A stretch of DNA of 64,000 nucleotides, taken from the NCBI RefSeq assembly GCF_016758175.1, contig NZ_QYAB01000004.1, forward strand, positions 248,001 to 312,000. Direction: 5' to 3'. The stretch is from Leucobacter zeae. Lineage in GTDB: Bacteria; Actinomycetota; Actinomycetes; Actinomycetales; Microbacteriaceae. Of the stretch, positions 1 to 8,293 are shown piece after piece. The position numbers were made by a program, and so were the translations under genes. Within the stretch, counting starts at the first letter, position 1, and each line of letters starts with the position of its first letter. A model generated the notes under the pieces. The model saw only the letters and a list, made by a program, of their open reading frames with translations. It had not been told where the DNA came from and ran no database searches.

Positions 1-6
1 CCCGAG

Positions 7-1290
7 ATGATCTCGGCGCTCGGCCGCCTCGAGCGGCCCGGGGTCGCCGAGAAGATCGACGCGGCCAACCAGGTCGCGCTCGAGCGCATCCTCTCGTCCC
101 AGCCGTTCCTCGAGGGTTTCGGACAGGCGATCGACACCGTGCCGGGCATGACCGCGAAGACGATCCTGCACGCCGGCCCCCCGATCGAGTTCACCCGCAT
201 GTCGGGCCCGATGCAGGGCGCTGTCACGGGCGCGCTCGTCTTCGAGGGCCTCGCGGGGGACCTCGACGAGGCCTTCGAGCTCGCCGCATCGGGCGAGATC
301 GACTTCTCGCCCTGCCACGAGCACCAGTCGGTCGGCTCGATGGCGGGCGTCACGAGCGCGAGCATGTGGGTGCACCGGGTCGTGAACCGCACGCACGGCA
401 ACACCGCGTACACGAACCTCTCCGAGCAGCTGTCGAAGATCCTCCGGTTCGGCGCGAACGATCAGTCGGTCATCGACCGCCTGAACTGGATGCGCGACGT
501 GTTCGGCCCCGTGCTCGCGGGCGCGATGGAGCTGAACGCCGACGGCATCGACCTGCGTCTCATGCTGTCCCAGGCGCTGCACATGGGCGACGAGGCGCAC
601 AACCGCAATGTGGCAGGCACCACCCTGCTCATTCAGGCGCTCGCCCCCTACATCCTCGAGACCGACTTCACCACGAAGGAGAAGCGCGAGGTCTTCGACT
701 TCGTCGCATCGTCCGACTACTTCTCCGGCCCGACCTGGATGGTCGCGGCGAAGGCCTCGATGGACGCCGCGAACGGCATCGAGCACTCGACCGTGGTCAC
801 GACGATGGCGCGCAACGGCGTGGACTTCGGGATCCGGGTCTCGGGCACCGGCGACCAGTGGTTCACCGGGCCGGCGCAGCAGGTGGTCGGTCCGATGTTC
901 GCCGGCTACACCCCCGCGGACTCAGGTCTCGACATGGGCGACTCCGCGATCACCGAGACCTTCGGCATCGGCGGCTTCGCGATGGCCGCGGCCCCCGCGA
1001 TCGTCGCCCTCGTCGGCGGCACGGTCGAGGAGGCCATGGGCTACTCGCGCACCATGAACGCGATCACCACGGGCAACAACCCGAACATCACGATCCCCGC
1101 GCTCGACTTCATGGGCGTCCCTTCGGGCATCGACGTGCGCAAGGTCATGGAGACCGGCATCCTGCCGATCATCAACACCGCGATCGCGCACAAGGATCCG
1201 GGAATCGGCATGATCGGCGCCGGCATCACCCACCCGCCCGTCGGGGCCTTCCGCGACGCGCTCACCGCGCTCGCGGATCGGATCGCATAG
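7..1290 (+). CDS. DUF1116 protein, AllG-like oxamate carbamoyltransferase subunit (5' end uncertain)
   Basis: The 427-residue product matches the DUF1116 family of E. coli YlbE (AllG) and YahG. AllG, with AllF (FdrA) and AllH, forms the carbamoyltransferase that converts oxalurate to oxamate and carbamoyl phosphate in anaerobic allantoin use. Recognisable conserved stretches are LLHAGPP-like TILHAGPPIEF near residue 52, FSPCHEHQSVG near 100, LMLSQALHMGDEAHNRN near 185, GDSAITETFGIGG near 307 and a C-terminal IAHKDPGIGMIGAG. The length is close to that of E. coli YlbE (about 419 aa), so the ATG at position 7 may be the true start, but only six bases lie upstream and no ribosome-binding site can be seen, so a start outside the window is possible. 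The partner genes (fdrA, allH, carbamate kinase) are not in view and would be expected just upstream. A permease follows after 97 bp. Confidence 0.85.
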   Translation: MISALGRLERPGVAEKIDAANQVALERILSSQPFLEGFGQAIDTVPGMTAKTILHAGPPIEFTRMSGPMQGAVTGALVFEGLAGDLDEAFELAASGEIDFSPCHEHQSVGSMAGVTSASMWVHRVVNRTHGNTAYTNLSEQLSKILRFGANDQSVIDRLNWMRDVFGPVLAGAMELNADGIDLRLMLSQALHMGDEAHNRNVAGTTLLIQALAPYILETDFTTKEKREVFDFVASSDYFSGPTWMVAAKASMDAANGIEHSTVVTTMARNGVDFGIRVSGTGDQWFTGPAQQVVGPMFAGYTPADSGLDMGDSAITETFGIGGFAMAAAPAIVALVGGTVEEAMGYSRTMNAITTGNNPNITIPALDFMGVPSGIDVRKVMETGILPIINTAIAHKDPGIGMIGAGITHPPVGAFRDALTALADRIA

Positions 1291-1387
1291 GCCGCGCCGC
1301 CGCACCTCCCCGTCATTCCGCGCCAGCGGGGCGGCTCGCTGGAACCGCCCCGTCCGCCCCCTCCCGCATCACCGAAGAAGGTCCCCC

Positions 1388-2803
1388 ATGCCCGCAGCAA
1401 CCACCGAAGACGCGCCGACAGGCGCCCCAGCCGCATCCGATTCCGCCGAGCGGCCCCGCACGCTGAAGCGGCAGCTCGGCCTCCCGTCGCTCGTAGCCTA
1501 CGGCCTGACGTCGATGGGCGTGCTCTCCGTCGTCTCGGTCTACGGCCCCGGCACCCAGATCAGCGACGGGCACCTGCCCGCGGCCTACGTCCTCGCGGTC
1601 GTCATCATGCTCTTCACGGCGCACAGCTACGGACGCATGGCCGTGCACGTCCCCATCACGGGCGGCGCGTACGCCTACGCGACCCGTGGCTTCGGGCAGT
1701 TCACGGGCTTCCTCACCGGCTGGGTGATGATGCTCGACTACCTCTTCCTGCCGATGGTCAACTTCCTGTTGTTCGGCCTGTACTTCAACAGCCTGTTCAC
1801 CGGGGTCGCCCCGTGGGCGGGCACCCTCGTCTGCCTGCTGATCGTCGCGGTGCTCAGCGTCATCGGCGTGGGCTGGATCAAGCGCATGAACACGGTGGTC
1901 GTCCTCGCGTCGGTGCTGGTGATCCTGGCGTTCCTCGTGCTCGCCGTGCTCAACGCGCCCGGGCTGAGCCTCGAAGCCGTCATGCGCCCGCTCTCCGTCG
2001 GCGAGGGCGGGCTCGGCCCCATCTTCGCCGCCGCGGCGATCGTGGCGTTCGCCTTCCTCGGCTTCGACGGGGTGTCGACCCTCGCGGAGGAGACGAAGCA
2101 TCCCCGCCGCAACATCCCGCGCGGGATCATCCTGTCCACCCTGTTCGCCGGCCTCGGATACATCGCCTTCACCATCGCGGGCAGCCTCATCGTGCCCGAT
2201 TGGACGACGCTCGAGAACCTCGACGCCGCGGGCACGGAGCTCATGCAGCAGGCCGGCGGAGACGTGCTCATGGTCGTCTTCGTCATCGTCAACGTCACGG
2301 GCATCGTGCTCTGCGGCGCGGCCGCGCAGATGAGCGTGAGCCGCGTCATCTTCGCGATGGGTCGAGACGGGATCCTGCCCCCGGCCCTCGCCCGGCTGCA
2401 CCCGAGGTTCCGGACGCCGTTCGTCGCCTCGGCGGTCGTGTCGGCGGTCGCTCTGGTCGCGCTGTTCATCACGCTGGATCAGGCCGTCTACATGATCAAC
2501 TTCGGCGCGCTGCTCGCGTTCGCGATGGTCAACCTGGCCACGATCAAGGTGCTCTTCTTCGACCTCCGCCTGCGCAGCGGCTGGGGTCTCGTGCGGCACC
2601 TCGCGATGCCGGCGGTCGGGTTCGCCTCGATCGTCTGGCTGTGGACCTCGCTCGCGTGGTTCACCTACGTGCTCGGCGCGGCCTGGCTGGCGATCGGCAT
2701 CGTCGTGTACCTCGTGCGCCGCAACCAGCACGGCGGCCCGCTCGCCCTGGCACTCGATGGCGTGGAGACCGAGCAGATGCCGCTGGCTGGCGTCCGCGAC
2801 TGA
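1388..2803 (+). CDS. APC superfamily amino acid/polyamine permease
   Basis: A 471-residue integral membrane protein with about twelve hydrophobic segments, beginning after a polar 30-residue N-terminus (LKRQLGLPSLVAYGLTSMG starts the first helix). The first-helix region, the GAYAYATRGFG segment of helix 3 and the FLGFDGVSTLAEETKHPRRN loop around residue 220 are typical of APC-family cation/amino acid symporters, closest by eye to PuuP-like putrescine/amino acid importers. The substrate cannot be read from the sequence. The start ATG is preceded by GAAGAAGG. It lies 97 bp after the AllG-like gene on the same strand, so the two may share a transcript and the permease may import the nitrogen compound that feeds that enzyme (inference). 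Confidence 0.85.
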   Translation: MPAATTEDAPTGAPAASDSAERPRTLKRQLGLPSLVAYGLTSMGVLSVVSVYGPGTQISDGHLPAAYVLAVVIMLFTAHSYGRMAVHVPITGGAYAYATRGFGQFTGFLTGWVMMLDYLFLPMVNFLLFGLYFNSLFTGVAPWAGTLVCLLIVAVLSVIGVGWIKRMNTVVVLASVLVILAFLVLAVLNAPGLSLEAVMRPLSVGEGGLGPIFAAAAIVAFAFLGFDGVSTLAEETKHPRRNIPRGIILSTLFAGLGYIAFTIAGSLIVPDWTTLENLDAAGTELMQQAGGDVLMVVFVIVNVTGIVLCGAAAQMSVSRVIFAMGRDGILPPALARLHPRFRTPFVASAVVSAVALVALFITLDQAVYMINFGALLAFAMVNLATIKVLFFDLRLRSGWGLVRHLAMPAVGFASIVWLWTSLAWFTYVLGAAWLAIGIVVYLVRRNQHGGPLALALDGVETEQMPLAGVRD

Positions 2804-2967
2804 GGCCGCCAGCGGGTCGGCCCGGGGCGCGCTTGCCCGCGGGTCGGCCCGTCCGCGGGTCGCCGGTTCGCGGGCACGAGTTCTCCCGGTCCCCCGGCGC
2901 GGACCTCACGGATCCCGACCCTCGCCCTTCCTTTCCTTCCCTCGCCCCTCGCCCCTCTCTGCTCACG

Positions 2968-3021
2968 CGGAACTCGATTCGGCCCCCTTCACGGTCGCAA
3001 AGGGGGCCGAATCGAGTTCCG
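2968..3021. terminator. Perfect 22-bp inverted repeat between convergent genes
   Basis: Left arm 2968-2989 and right arm 3000-3021 are exact reverse complements around a 10-base loop. The element sits between a permease on the + strand and a GntR gene on the - strand, so it could end transcription from both sides. No long T-run follows on either strand, so it is not a textbook intrinsic terminator. It belongs to the group of long intergenic palindromes in this window. Confidence 0.6.
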
Positions 3022-3026
3022 TCAGA

Positions 3027-3175
3027 GTATTTCGGGGCGCGCGGATCCGGGTACGGGGTATTTCGGGGCGCGAGGCGCGCGGCGTCGAGGATCGGAGCGC
3101 GCGGCGTCGCGGATCGAAGTGCGCGGCATCGCGGATCCGGGCACGGGGCGCGCGGATCGGAGCGCAGGGCGTCTG
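3027..3175. repeat. Degenerate GC-rich direct repeats downstream of the hairpin
   Basis: The 15-mer GTATTTCGGGGCGCG occurs at 3027-3041 and again at 3058-3072. It is followed to about 3175 by four degenerate copies of a unit resembling GCGCGGCGTCGCGGATCG. No gene is supported here. The stretch fills the 392-bp gap between the permease and the GntR gene together with the hairpin. Confidence 0.5.
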
Positions 3176-3195
3176 CGAAGCACGCCCGACGCGGG

Positions 3196-3879
3196 TCAGC
3201 TGCCGCCGAGCTTCCGCTCCACGATCGGCATCGTCTCGTGCCGGCTGTGCTCGACGTGCGCCAGCGCGAGCGCCGACGCGCGCTCGACCTCGCCGTTCAC
3301 GATCGCCGAGCAGAGGTCACGATGCTCCTGCTGCAGGTGGCGCTCGTCGCGCTCCGTCACGATGTGGAAGAGGCGCTGGATCCGCCCGCGCACCGGCACC
3401 ATGAGCGTCTGCAGCAGGGCGTTGCCCGAGAGCTCGACGATCTCGTCGTGGAGCGCGGCCGTCGCCTCGGCGATGCGGTCCTGATCGCCCGTGCCGATCG
3501 CGGACTCGGTACGCTCGAGGCTGAGTCGCAGTGCGTCGCCCGATTCCCCCGCCGCGCAACGCTCTGCGGCGAGCCGCGCAGCGAGCACCTCGAGCGAGCG
3601 TCGGACCTCGAAGAGCTCGACGATGTCGCACAGCTCCATGGGGGCGACGACGACGCCGCGGCGGTGGAGGCTCCTGATGTACCCCTCCGACTCGAGCCGC
3701 GGGAACGCCTCGCGGATCGGGATCCGCGAGACTTGGAGGGTCTCCGCAAGCTCGCGCTCCCGCAGGCGACTGCCCGTGGGCAGCGTGCCGTCGATGATGC
3801 GGTCCCGCACCCACTCGTACACGACCTGGTCGAGCGCGACGCCGGGCTGCGGAGACGCCGGCCTCTCGGATTCCGACAT
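3196..3879 (-). CDS. GntR family regulator, FCD subfamily
   Basis: A 227-residue regulator. Residues 15-80 form the GntR winged helix (VYEWVRDRIIDGTLPTGSRL followed by RERELAETLQVSRIPIREA, the recognition helix). Residues 90-215 are a helical FCD effector domain with the expected acidic/histidine metal-ligand pattern (the D/H of LHDEIVEL, the H of LFHIVTERDERH, the H of LALAHVEH). The start is supported by a GAGAGGG motif seven bases upstream. It lies downstream of, and in the same orientation as, the amidohydrolase/ABC importer genes, separated by about 270 bp with a palindrome, so it is probably its own unit and a local regulator of the nearby uptake and catabolic genes. The ligand is unknown. 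Confidence 0.85.
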   Translation of the reverse strand: MSESERPASPQPGVALDQVVYEWVRDRIIDGTLPTGSRLRERELAETLQVSRIPIREAFPRLESEGYIRSLHRRGVVVAPMELCDIVELFEVRRSLEVLAARLAAERCAAGESGDALRLSLERTESAIGTGDQDRIAEATAALHDEIVELSGNALLQTLMVPVRGRIQRLFHIVTERDERHLQQEHRDLCSAIVNGEVERASALALAHVEHSRHETMPIVERKLGGS

Positions 3880-3970
3880 GCGTTCCGCCCTCTCGAATCA
3901 TCGCCGGGCGGGGCCCGGCGTCGGTCACGTCAGTCTATCTTTCGACTCCGCCGGCCGCCGGTCGTACGGG

Positions 3971-4022
3971 ATCTGCACTCCGTATGCCGTTCGGGTGCCG
4001 CCCCGGCATACGAAGTGCAGAT
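3971..4022. repeat. 19-bp near-perfect palindrome upstream of the GntR gene
   Basis: Arms 3971-3989 and 4004-4022 pair with a single mismatch around a 14-base loop. It lies between the stop of the amidohydrolase (4148) and the start of the GntR gene (3879), both on the - strand. It may end the importer operon or act as an operator; the sequence alone does not decide. Confidence 0.55.
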
Positions 4023-4092
4023 CTCATACGGATGCGCCCCGCAGGGATCCTGCCGCGAGCGCACCGGCGGGCCGGCCGGCCCGGGCGGACAC

Positions 4093-4172
4093 CCCCGGCC
4101 GGAACACCGCCGGAAGACCGCAGGCTCCCCGGCCGGAACACCGCCGGCTACCCCAGCGGGAACACCGGCGGG
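4093..4172. repeat. 21-bp direct repeat at the 3' end of the amidohydrolase
   Basis: A 21-base sequence is present exactly at 4093-4113 and 4127-4147. The second copy abuts the stop codon at 4148, and a degenerate third copy, GGGAACACCGGCGGG, lies inside the last codons of the gene at 4158-4172. It looks like short local duplication of the gene's 3' end. Confidence 0.55.
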
Positions 4173-5692
4173 AAGAGCTCCGCCTCGGTCGATCCGCCCG
4201 GCCCCGCGAGCGCATCGCGCTCGGGGTAGGCGGCGCGCAGCTTCTCGAAGATCCGCTGGCCCTCGGCCCGCAGCGCCTCGGCGTCGAGGCCGGGGATCGC
4301 GCCGTCGCGCATCACGACGCGGCCCGCGACCATGCTGAAGTGCGCGTCGCGGCCGGTGCCCGAAAGGGTCAGCGTGCGGATCGGGTCGTCGATCGCGCCC
4401 ATGCGCAGATCCGCCAGCGAGAACGCGACGAGGTCGGCCGCGGCGCCCGCCTCGATGCGTCCGAGGTCGGGCCGGTGCAGGGCCCGGGCTCCCCCGAGCG
4501 TGGCGGCTTCGACGTACTCCGCGAGCAGGCCGGCCCCCAGGTCCCCGTGCTGCGCCTTCGCGAGCTGCACCCCCGTGTCGATCGCGCGCACGAGATCGGG
4601 CGGGAATGAGTCGGTGCCGAGGCCGACGTTCACGCCCGCCTCGAGATACTGCGAGAGGCGTTCGAGCAGCATCGCGTACCGGGCGTTCGTGACCGGGCAG
4701 TGCGCGATCGAGACGCCCGCGGCCGCGAGACGCGCGAGGTCGCCGCGATCCTCGCCGTGGACGTCGGGGTGCACGTCGATGTAGACGCCGTGCGCGAGCA
4801 CGAGTCGCTCGGTGAGCAGCCCGCTGCGATCGAGGAGGTCGAGCGGGGTCGTGCCCCGCTCCCGCTCGAGGATCCCGAGCTCGCTGTCGAGCCCCTGGGT
4901 CGCGTGCGCGCGCACGAGCACACCGCGCTCGGCGGACACCCGCCCGGTCTCGGCGAGGATCGCGTCGCTCACCGTCTCGATGCGGCACGGCACGAGCACC
5001 CCCGTGACCAGGGGATCGGCGAGCTCCGCGACCGAGTCGAGGAAGCGCACGGCCCCGGCGAACGCGGCTTCGCCCTTCGCCTCGTCCCAGTGGATGCCCC
5101 GGCTGCCGTCGGCGCGCACGACGTGCACCCCCGAGCGGTACGACGGGCCGAGGAACACGCGGATGCCGAGTTCGCTCGCGGTGCGGGCGGTGTCGAGCAG
5201 GTCGTCGTGCGTCTCGGCCCACGCCCCGTGGATCTCGGTCGAGATCGGCATCGCGCTCGTGATCCCGTGGAGGATCAGCTGCGCGAGCCCGTAGCGTCGC
5301 AGCGTGCTGCGCTCGGCGTCGGTGAGCACCTCCCTGGGGTCGGAGGCGTACGACTCCGACCACTCGAGGCGCGCCTCGTGCGCGTCGCTCCAGAACGAGT
5401 CGAGCTGCAGGTGGTCGATGTCCACGAGCCCCTCGAGGTCGATCAGGCCCGGCATGAGCAGGCTCTCGCCGAGGTCGATCGTCTCATCCGCGAGCGCGGC
5501 GATCGCGTCGCCGTCGACGCCCGGTGCGACGGCCTCGACCCGGTCCCCCCGCACGAGCACCACGGCGTCGCGCAGCAGCGCGAAGCCGCCGAGGCGCTCG
5601 TCGTGCGCGAGCACGAAGGCGGAGCGGAGGGCCGTGCCGCGCGATGCGCCCGGCTGGCGCACGGCACCGCCGCTCACGGCGCCGCCGCTCAC
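4148..5692 (-). CDS. Amidohydrolase superfamily protein (ATZ/TRZ-like, HxH motif missing)
   Basis: A 514-residue protein starting at a GTG that overlaps the stop of the upstream ABC ATPase by four bases (GTGA). The same frame stays open far upstream, but that region is the ATPase gene read out of frame. The fold signature of metal-dependent amidohydrolases is clear: LLMPGLIDL near residue 70, VLVRAHATQG near 265, LVLAHGVYID near 300, AHCPVTNARYAM near 335 and LGTDSFPPD near 365. The usual HxH metal-binding pair that should follow PGLID is absent, replaced by LEGLVDIDHLQLDS, so metal coordination differs from AtzA/TrzN/CodA enzymes. The substrate is unknown. Its place as last gene of an oligopeptide-type ABC operon suggests it acts on the imported compound. 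Confidence 0.75.
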   Translation of the reverse strand: MSGGAVSGGAVRQPGASRGTALRSAFVLAHDERLGGFALLRDAVVLVRGDRVEAVAPGVDGDAIAALADETIDLGESLLMPGLIDLEGLVDIDHLQLDSFWSDAHEARLEWSESYASDPREVLTDAERSTLRRYGLAQLILHGITSAMPISTEIHGAWAETHDDLLDTARTASELGIRVFLGPSYRSGVHVVRADGSRGIHWDEAKGEAAFAGAVRFLDSVAELADPLVTGVLVPCRIETVSDAILAETGRVSAERGVLVRAHATQGLDSELGILERERGTTPLDLLDRSGLLTERLVLAHGVYIDVHPDVHGEDRGDLARLAAAGVSIAHCPVTNARYAMLLERLSQYLEAGVNVGLGTDSFPPDLVRAIDTGVQLAKAQHGDLGAGLLAEYVEAATLGGARALHRPDLGRIEAGAAADLVAFSLADLRMGAIDDPIRTLTLSGTGRDAHFSMVAGRVVMRDGAIPGLDAEALRAEGQRIFEKLRAAYPERDALAGPGGSTEAELFPPVFPLG

Positions 5693-6525
5693 GATGCCAG
5701 TTTCTCGCGCCGCACGGGCTTCCACCCCGGCCCGGGCACCGCGGCGCGCAGCGAGCGCGTGTACGGGTGCGTCGGGTTCGCGAGCAGTTCGGCCGTGGCG
5801 CCCTGGTCGACGACGAGGCCGTTCTCCATGACGATCATGCGGTCCGAGATCTGGTTGACCACCGCGAGATCGTGCGAGATGAACAGGTAGCTCACCTTCC
5901 GCTCGGCCTTGATGTCGGCGAGCAGGTTGAGGATCTGCGCCTGGATCGAGACGTCGAGCGCCGCGACCGCCTCGTCGAGCACGATGACCTTCGGGTCGGC
6001 GGCGAGCGCCCGCGCGATCGCGACGCGCTGCCGCTGCCCGCCCGAGAGCTCCTTCGGGAAGCGGTCGAAGAACTTCTGCGGCAGCCCGACCGAGTCGAGG
6101 ATCTCCTGTGCCCTGGCCCGGGCCCCGGATCCGCCGACGCCGTGCAGCTTCAGGTTCGACGCGATCACCTCGCCGATGCGCTGGCGCCCGTTGAGCGACG
6201 AGTACGGGTCCTGGAACACGTACTGCACCTCGCGGGCGCGGGCGCGCCGGGCCGCGAGGCTGCGGGGCGCCGCCGTGCGATCCTTCCCGAGCACCTCGAC
6301 GGTGCCGTCGGTCACGGTCTCGAGCCCGACGATCATGCGCGCGACGGTGGTCTTGCCCGATCCCGACTCGCCCACGATGGCGAGGCACTCGTCGGGCAGC
6401 AGCTCGAAGGAGACACCGTCGACCGCGACGACGTCCTCGGCGCGGGTGCCGCGCGGGGCGGGGAAGACCTTGCGCAGGTCGGTGACCCGGATCAGCGGAT
6501 CGGTGGGTGCGGGTGAGCCGTTCAT
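5689..6525 (-). CDS. Oligopeptide/dipeptide-type ABC transporter ATPase (DppF/OppF-like)
   Basis: A 278-residue ATPase with Walker A GESGSGKTT near residue 54, the signature LSGGQRQR near 164 and Walker B VIVLDEAVAALD near 185, followed by the switch histidine in FISHDLAV. The C-terminal ATAELLANPTHPYTRSL segment is diagnostic of the oligopeptide/nickel subfamily. The usual E-P-T after Walker B is E-A-V here, a small departure. It overlaps the preceding ATPase gene and the following amidohydrolase gene by four bases each, so translation is coupled. It powers import through the two permeases encoded upstream. Confidence 0.92.
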   Translation of the reverse strand: MNGSPAPTDPLIRVTDLRKVFPAPRGTRAEDVVAVDGVSFELLPDECLAIVGESGSGKTTVARMIVGLETVTDGTVEVLGKDRTAAPRSLAARRARAREVQYVFQDPYSSLNGRQRIGEVIASNLKLHGVGGSGARARAQEILDSVGLPQKFFDRFPKELSGGQRQRVAIARALAADPKVIVLDEAVAALDVSIQAQILNLLADIKAERKVSYLFISHDLAVVNQISDRMIVMENGLVVDQGATAELLANPTHPYTRSLRAAVPGPGWKPVRREKLAS

Positions 6526-7394
6526 GCCTGTGCCCTCGCCTTCTGCTCGCGTGCCTTCAGCTCGGTGTGGAGCTCCAGGTTGTACTCGAGCACGGGCAGG
6601 CGGTCGAGCCGCTCGTCGATGCTCGGGCGGGCGCCCAGCAGCTCCTTCGTGTACGGGTGCGTCGGCGCGTCGTACACGTGCGCCCCCTGCTCGACGATCT
6701 CGCCCGCGTACATCACCGCGAGGCGGTCGCAGCAGGCGTTGGCGAGCTCGAGGTCGTGCGTGATGAAGAGCAGCGAGAGCCCGCGGGCCTTGCGCTGCTC
6801 GTCGAGGATCGCCATCACGTCGGACTGGGCCGTGACGTCGAGGGCGGTGGTCGGCTCGTCTGCGAGGATCAGCTTCGGCTCGGCGAGCAGCACGCTCGCG
6901 ATCATGACACGCTGCAGCAGCCCGCCCGAGAGCTCGTGCGGGTACTGCCGCAGCCGCCGCTCGGCGTGCCGCACCCCGACCTCGTCGAGCAGCTGCACGG
7001 CGCGGCGCTCGGCCTCGTCGGGCGTGACGCCGCGATCGCGCACGAGCGCTTCGGTGAGGAAGTCGCCGACGGTGTGCACGGGGTTCACGTGGGCGCGGGG
7101 ATCCTGGAAGATCATGCCGACCTCCTTCGCCCGGTACTGCCGCAGGCGCTCGCGGCCCATGCCCAGCACGGACTCCCCGTCGAAGCGGATGTCGCCCGAG
7201 ACCCGGAAGCCCTTCGCGAGCATGCGCATGACCGCGCGCGTGGTGAGGGATTTGCCCGATCCCGACTCGCCGACGAGGCCGAGCGCCTCGCCGCGGTCGA
7301 GCGTCAGGCTGACCCCGTTCAGCAGGTCGAGCCTGCGGTACTTCGTGACGAGGCTGGCGTGCAGGTCCTCGATCTCGAGCAGCGGCGCGCTCAT
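6522..7394 (-). CDS. Oligopeptide/dipeptide-type ABC transporter ATPase (DppD/OppD-like)
   Basis: A 290-residue ATPase: Walker A GESGSGKSL, Q-loop MIFQDPRAHVNPVHTVGDFL, signature LSGGLLQRVMI (LSGG-Q is varied to LSGG-L), Walker B LILADEPTTALD and switch FITHDLEL. The C-terminal YDAPTHPYTKELL is the oligopeptide-family marker. The ATG at 7394 overlaps the upstream permease stop by four bases; the longer open frame upstream is the permease gene out of frame. It pairs with the second ATPase to form the nucleotide-binding heterodimer of a five-part importer. Confidence 0.92.
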   Translation of the reverse strand: MSAPLLEIEDLHASLVTKYRRLDLLNGVSLTLDRGEALGLVGESGSGKSLTTRAVMRMLAKGFRVSGDIRFDGESVLGMGRERLRQYRAKEVGMIFQDPRAHVNPVHTVGDFLTEALVRDRGVTPDEAERRAVQLLDEVGVRHAERRLRQYPHELSGGLLQRVMIASVLLAEPKLILADEPTTALDVTAQSDVMAILDEQRKARGLSLLFITHDLELANACCDRLAVMYAGEIVEQGAHVYDAPTHPYTKELLGARPSIDERLDRLPVLEYNLELHTELKAREQKARAQA

Positions 7395-8293
7395 CGGATG
7401 CTCCTTGCGTTCGAGGCGAGCCGGTCGCCGATCACGGTGATGCTCCACACGATGAGCACGATGGCGAGGCCGGCCGAGACGGCCTCCAGCGCCTGCCCGC
7501 GCAGCATGGAGTCGAAGCCGCTCTTGACCATGAGGCCGAGGTCGGCGGTGGGCGGCTGCACGCCGAGGCCCAGGAACGAGACTGCGGCGAGGTCGATCAC
7601 CGCGAAGCCGAGGGACGAGACGGCCTGCGCCACCACGATCGGCTGCACGTTGGGGAGGATCTGCTTCAGGCTGATGCCGAAACCGGATTGCCCCTGCAGC
7701 CAGGCGGCCTGCACGTACGGCATCCCGCGCTCGCGAAGCGCCGCGCCGCGCACGACGCGCGCCACGTAGGGGATGTACCCGATCGAGAGGCCGACGACCA
7801 CCGTGGGGAGGTTCGGGCCGAAGATGGCGACGGCGATGAGCGCGAACACGATGCCGGGCACCGCGAACAGCACGTCGAGCACCCATGAGATGACCGTGTC
7901 GACCTTGCCCCGGTTCCACGCCGCGATCAGCGCGAGCAGGGTGCCGACGACGGTCGCGATGAGGATCACCAGCGTGGGGCCGAGGAGCGTGATGCGCGCG
8001 CCGTACATCAGGCGCGACAGGAGGTCGCGGCCCAGGGCGTCCGCGCCGAGGAGGTGCTGCGCCGACGGGCCGGACAGCGCGGAGAGCAGGTCGGGGAAGT
8101 CCGGGTCGTAGGGCGCGATCCACGGCGCGAGCGCCGCGGAGAGCACGAAGACGGCGAGAACGGCCGACGCGATGAAGCCGGAGACGCCGAGTCTGCGGCC
8201 GAGCAGGGTGAGGCGGCCCGGATCCTGGACCGCGGCGCGCCGGAGGGCGATCGCCGTGGTGTCCGGGGTTGCGGTGGTGCCCGATGCGGTCAT
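7391..8293 (-). CDS. ABC transporter permease, DppC/OppC type
   Basis: A 300-residue inner-membrane permease. After a polar N-terminus there is one helix (FIASAVLAVFVLSAALAPWI) and the family motif LLGADALGRDLLSRLMYGAR, the hallmark of the DppC N-terminal OppC_N domain. The BPD transport core with about five further helices follows, with the EAA-type loop near residue 190 (AALRERGMPYVQAAWLQG). It overlaps the partner permease by four bases. The subunit forms half of the translocation channel; the substrate class (peptide, nickel chelate or other small molecule) is not decided by this sequence. Confidence 0.92.
   Translation of the reverse strand: MTASGTTATPDTTAIALRRAAVQDPGRLTLLGRRLGVSGFIASAVLAVFVLSAALAPWIAPYDPDFPDLLSALSGPSAQHLLGADALGRDLLSRLMYGARITLLGPTLVILIATVVGTLLALIAAWNRGKVDTVISWVLDVLFAVPGIVFALIAVAIFGPNLPTVVVGLSIGYIPYVARVVRGAALRERGMPYVQAAWLQGQSGFGISLKQILPNVQPIVVAQAVSSLGFAVIDLAAVSFLGLGVQPPTADLGLMVKSGFDSMLRGQALEAVSAGLAIVLIVWSITVIGDRLASNARSIR

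Noticed and set aside
1313-2731. 472-aa frame antisense to the APC permease
   Set aside because: His/Glu/Asp/Arg-rich shadow composition typical of the antisense of a GC-rich membrane protein gene; the + strand frame has clear helices and family motifs.
2968-3021. Textbook rho-independent terminator
   Set aside because: The stem is perfect but no T-run follows on either strand; kept as a probable bidirectional stop only.
4148-6388. 746-aa frame as one long amidohydrolase
   Set aside because: The N-terminal 230 residues are the ABC ATPase gene read out of frame; the GTG start at 5692 overlapping the ATPase stop is the better start.
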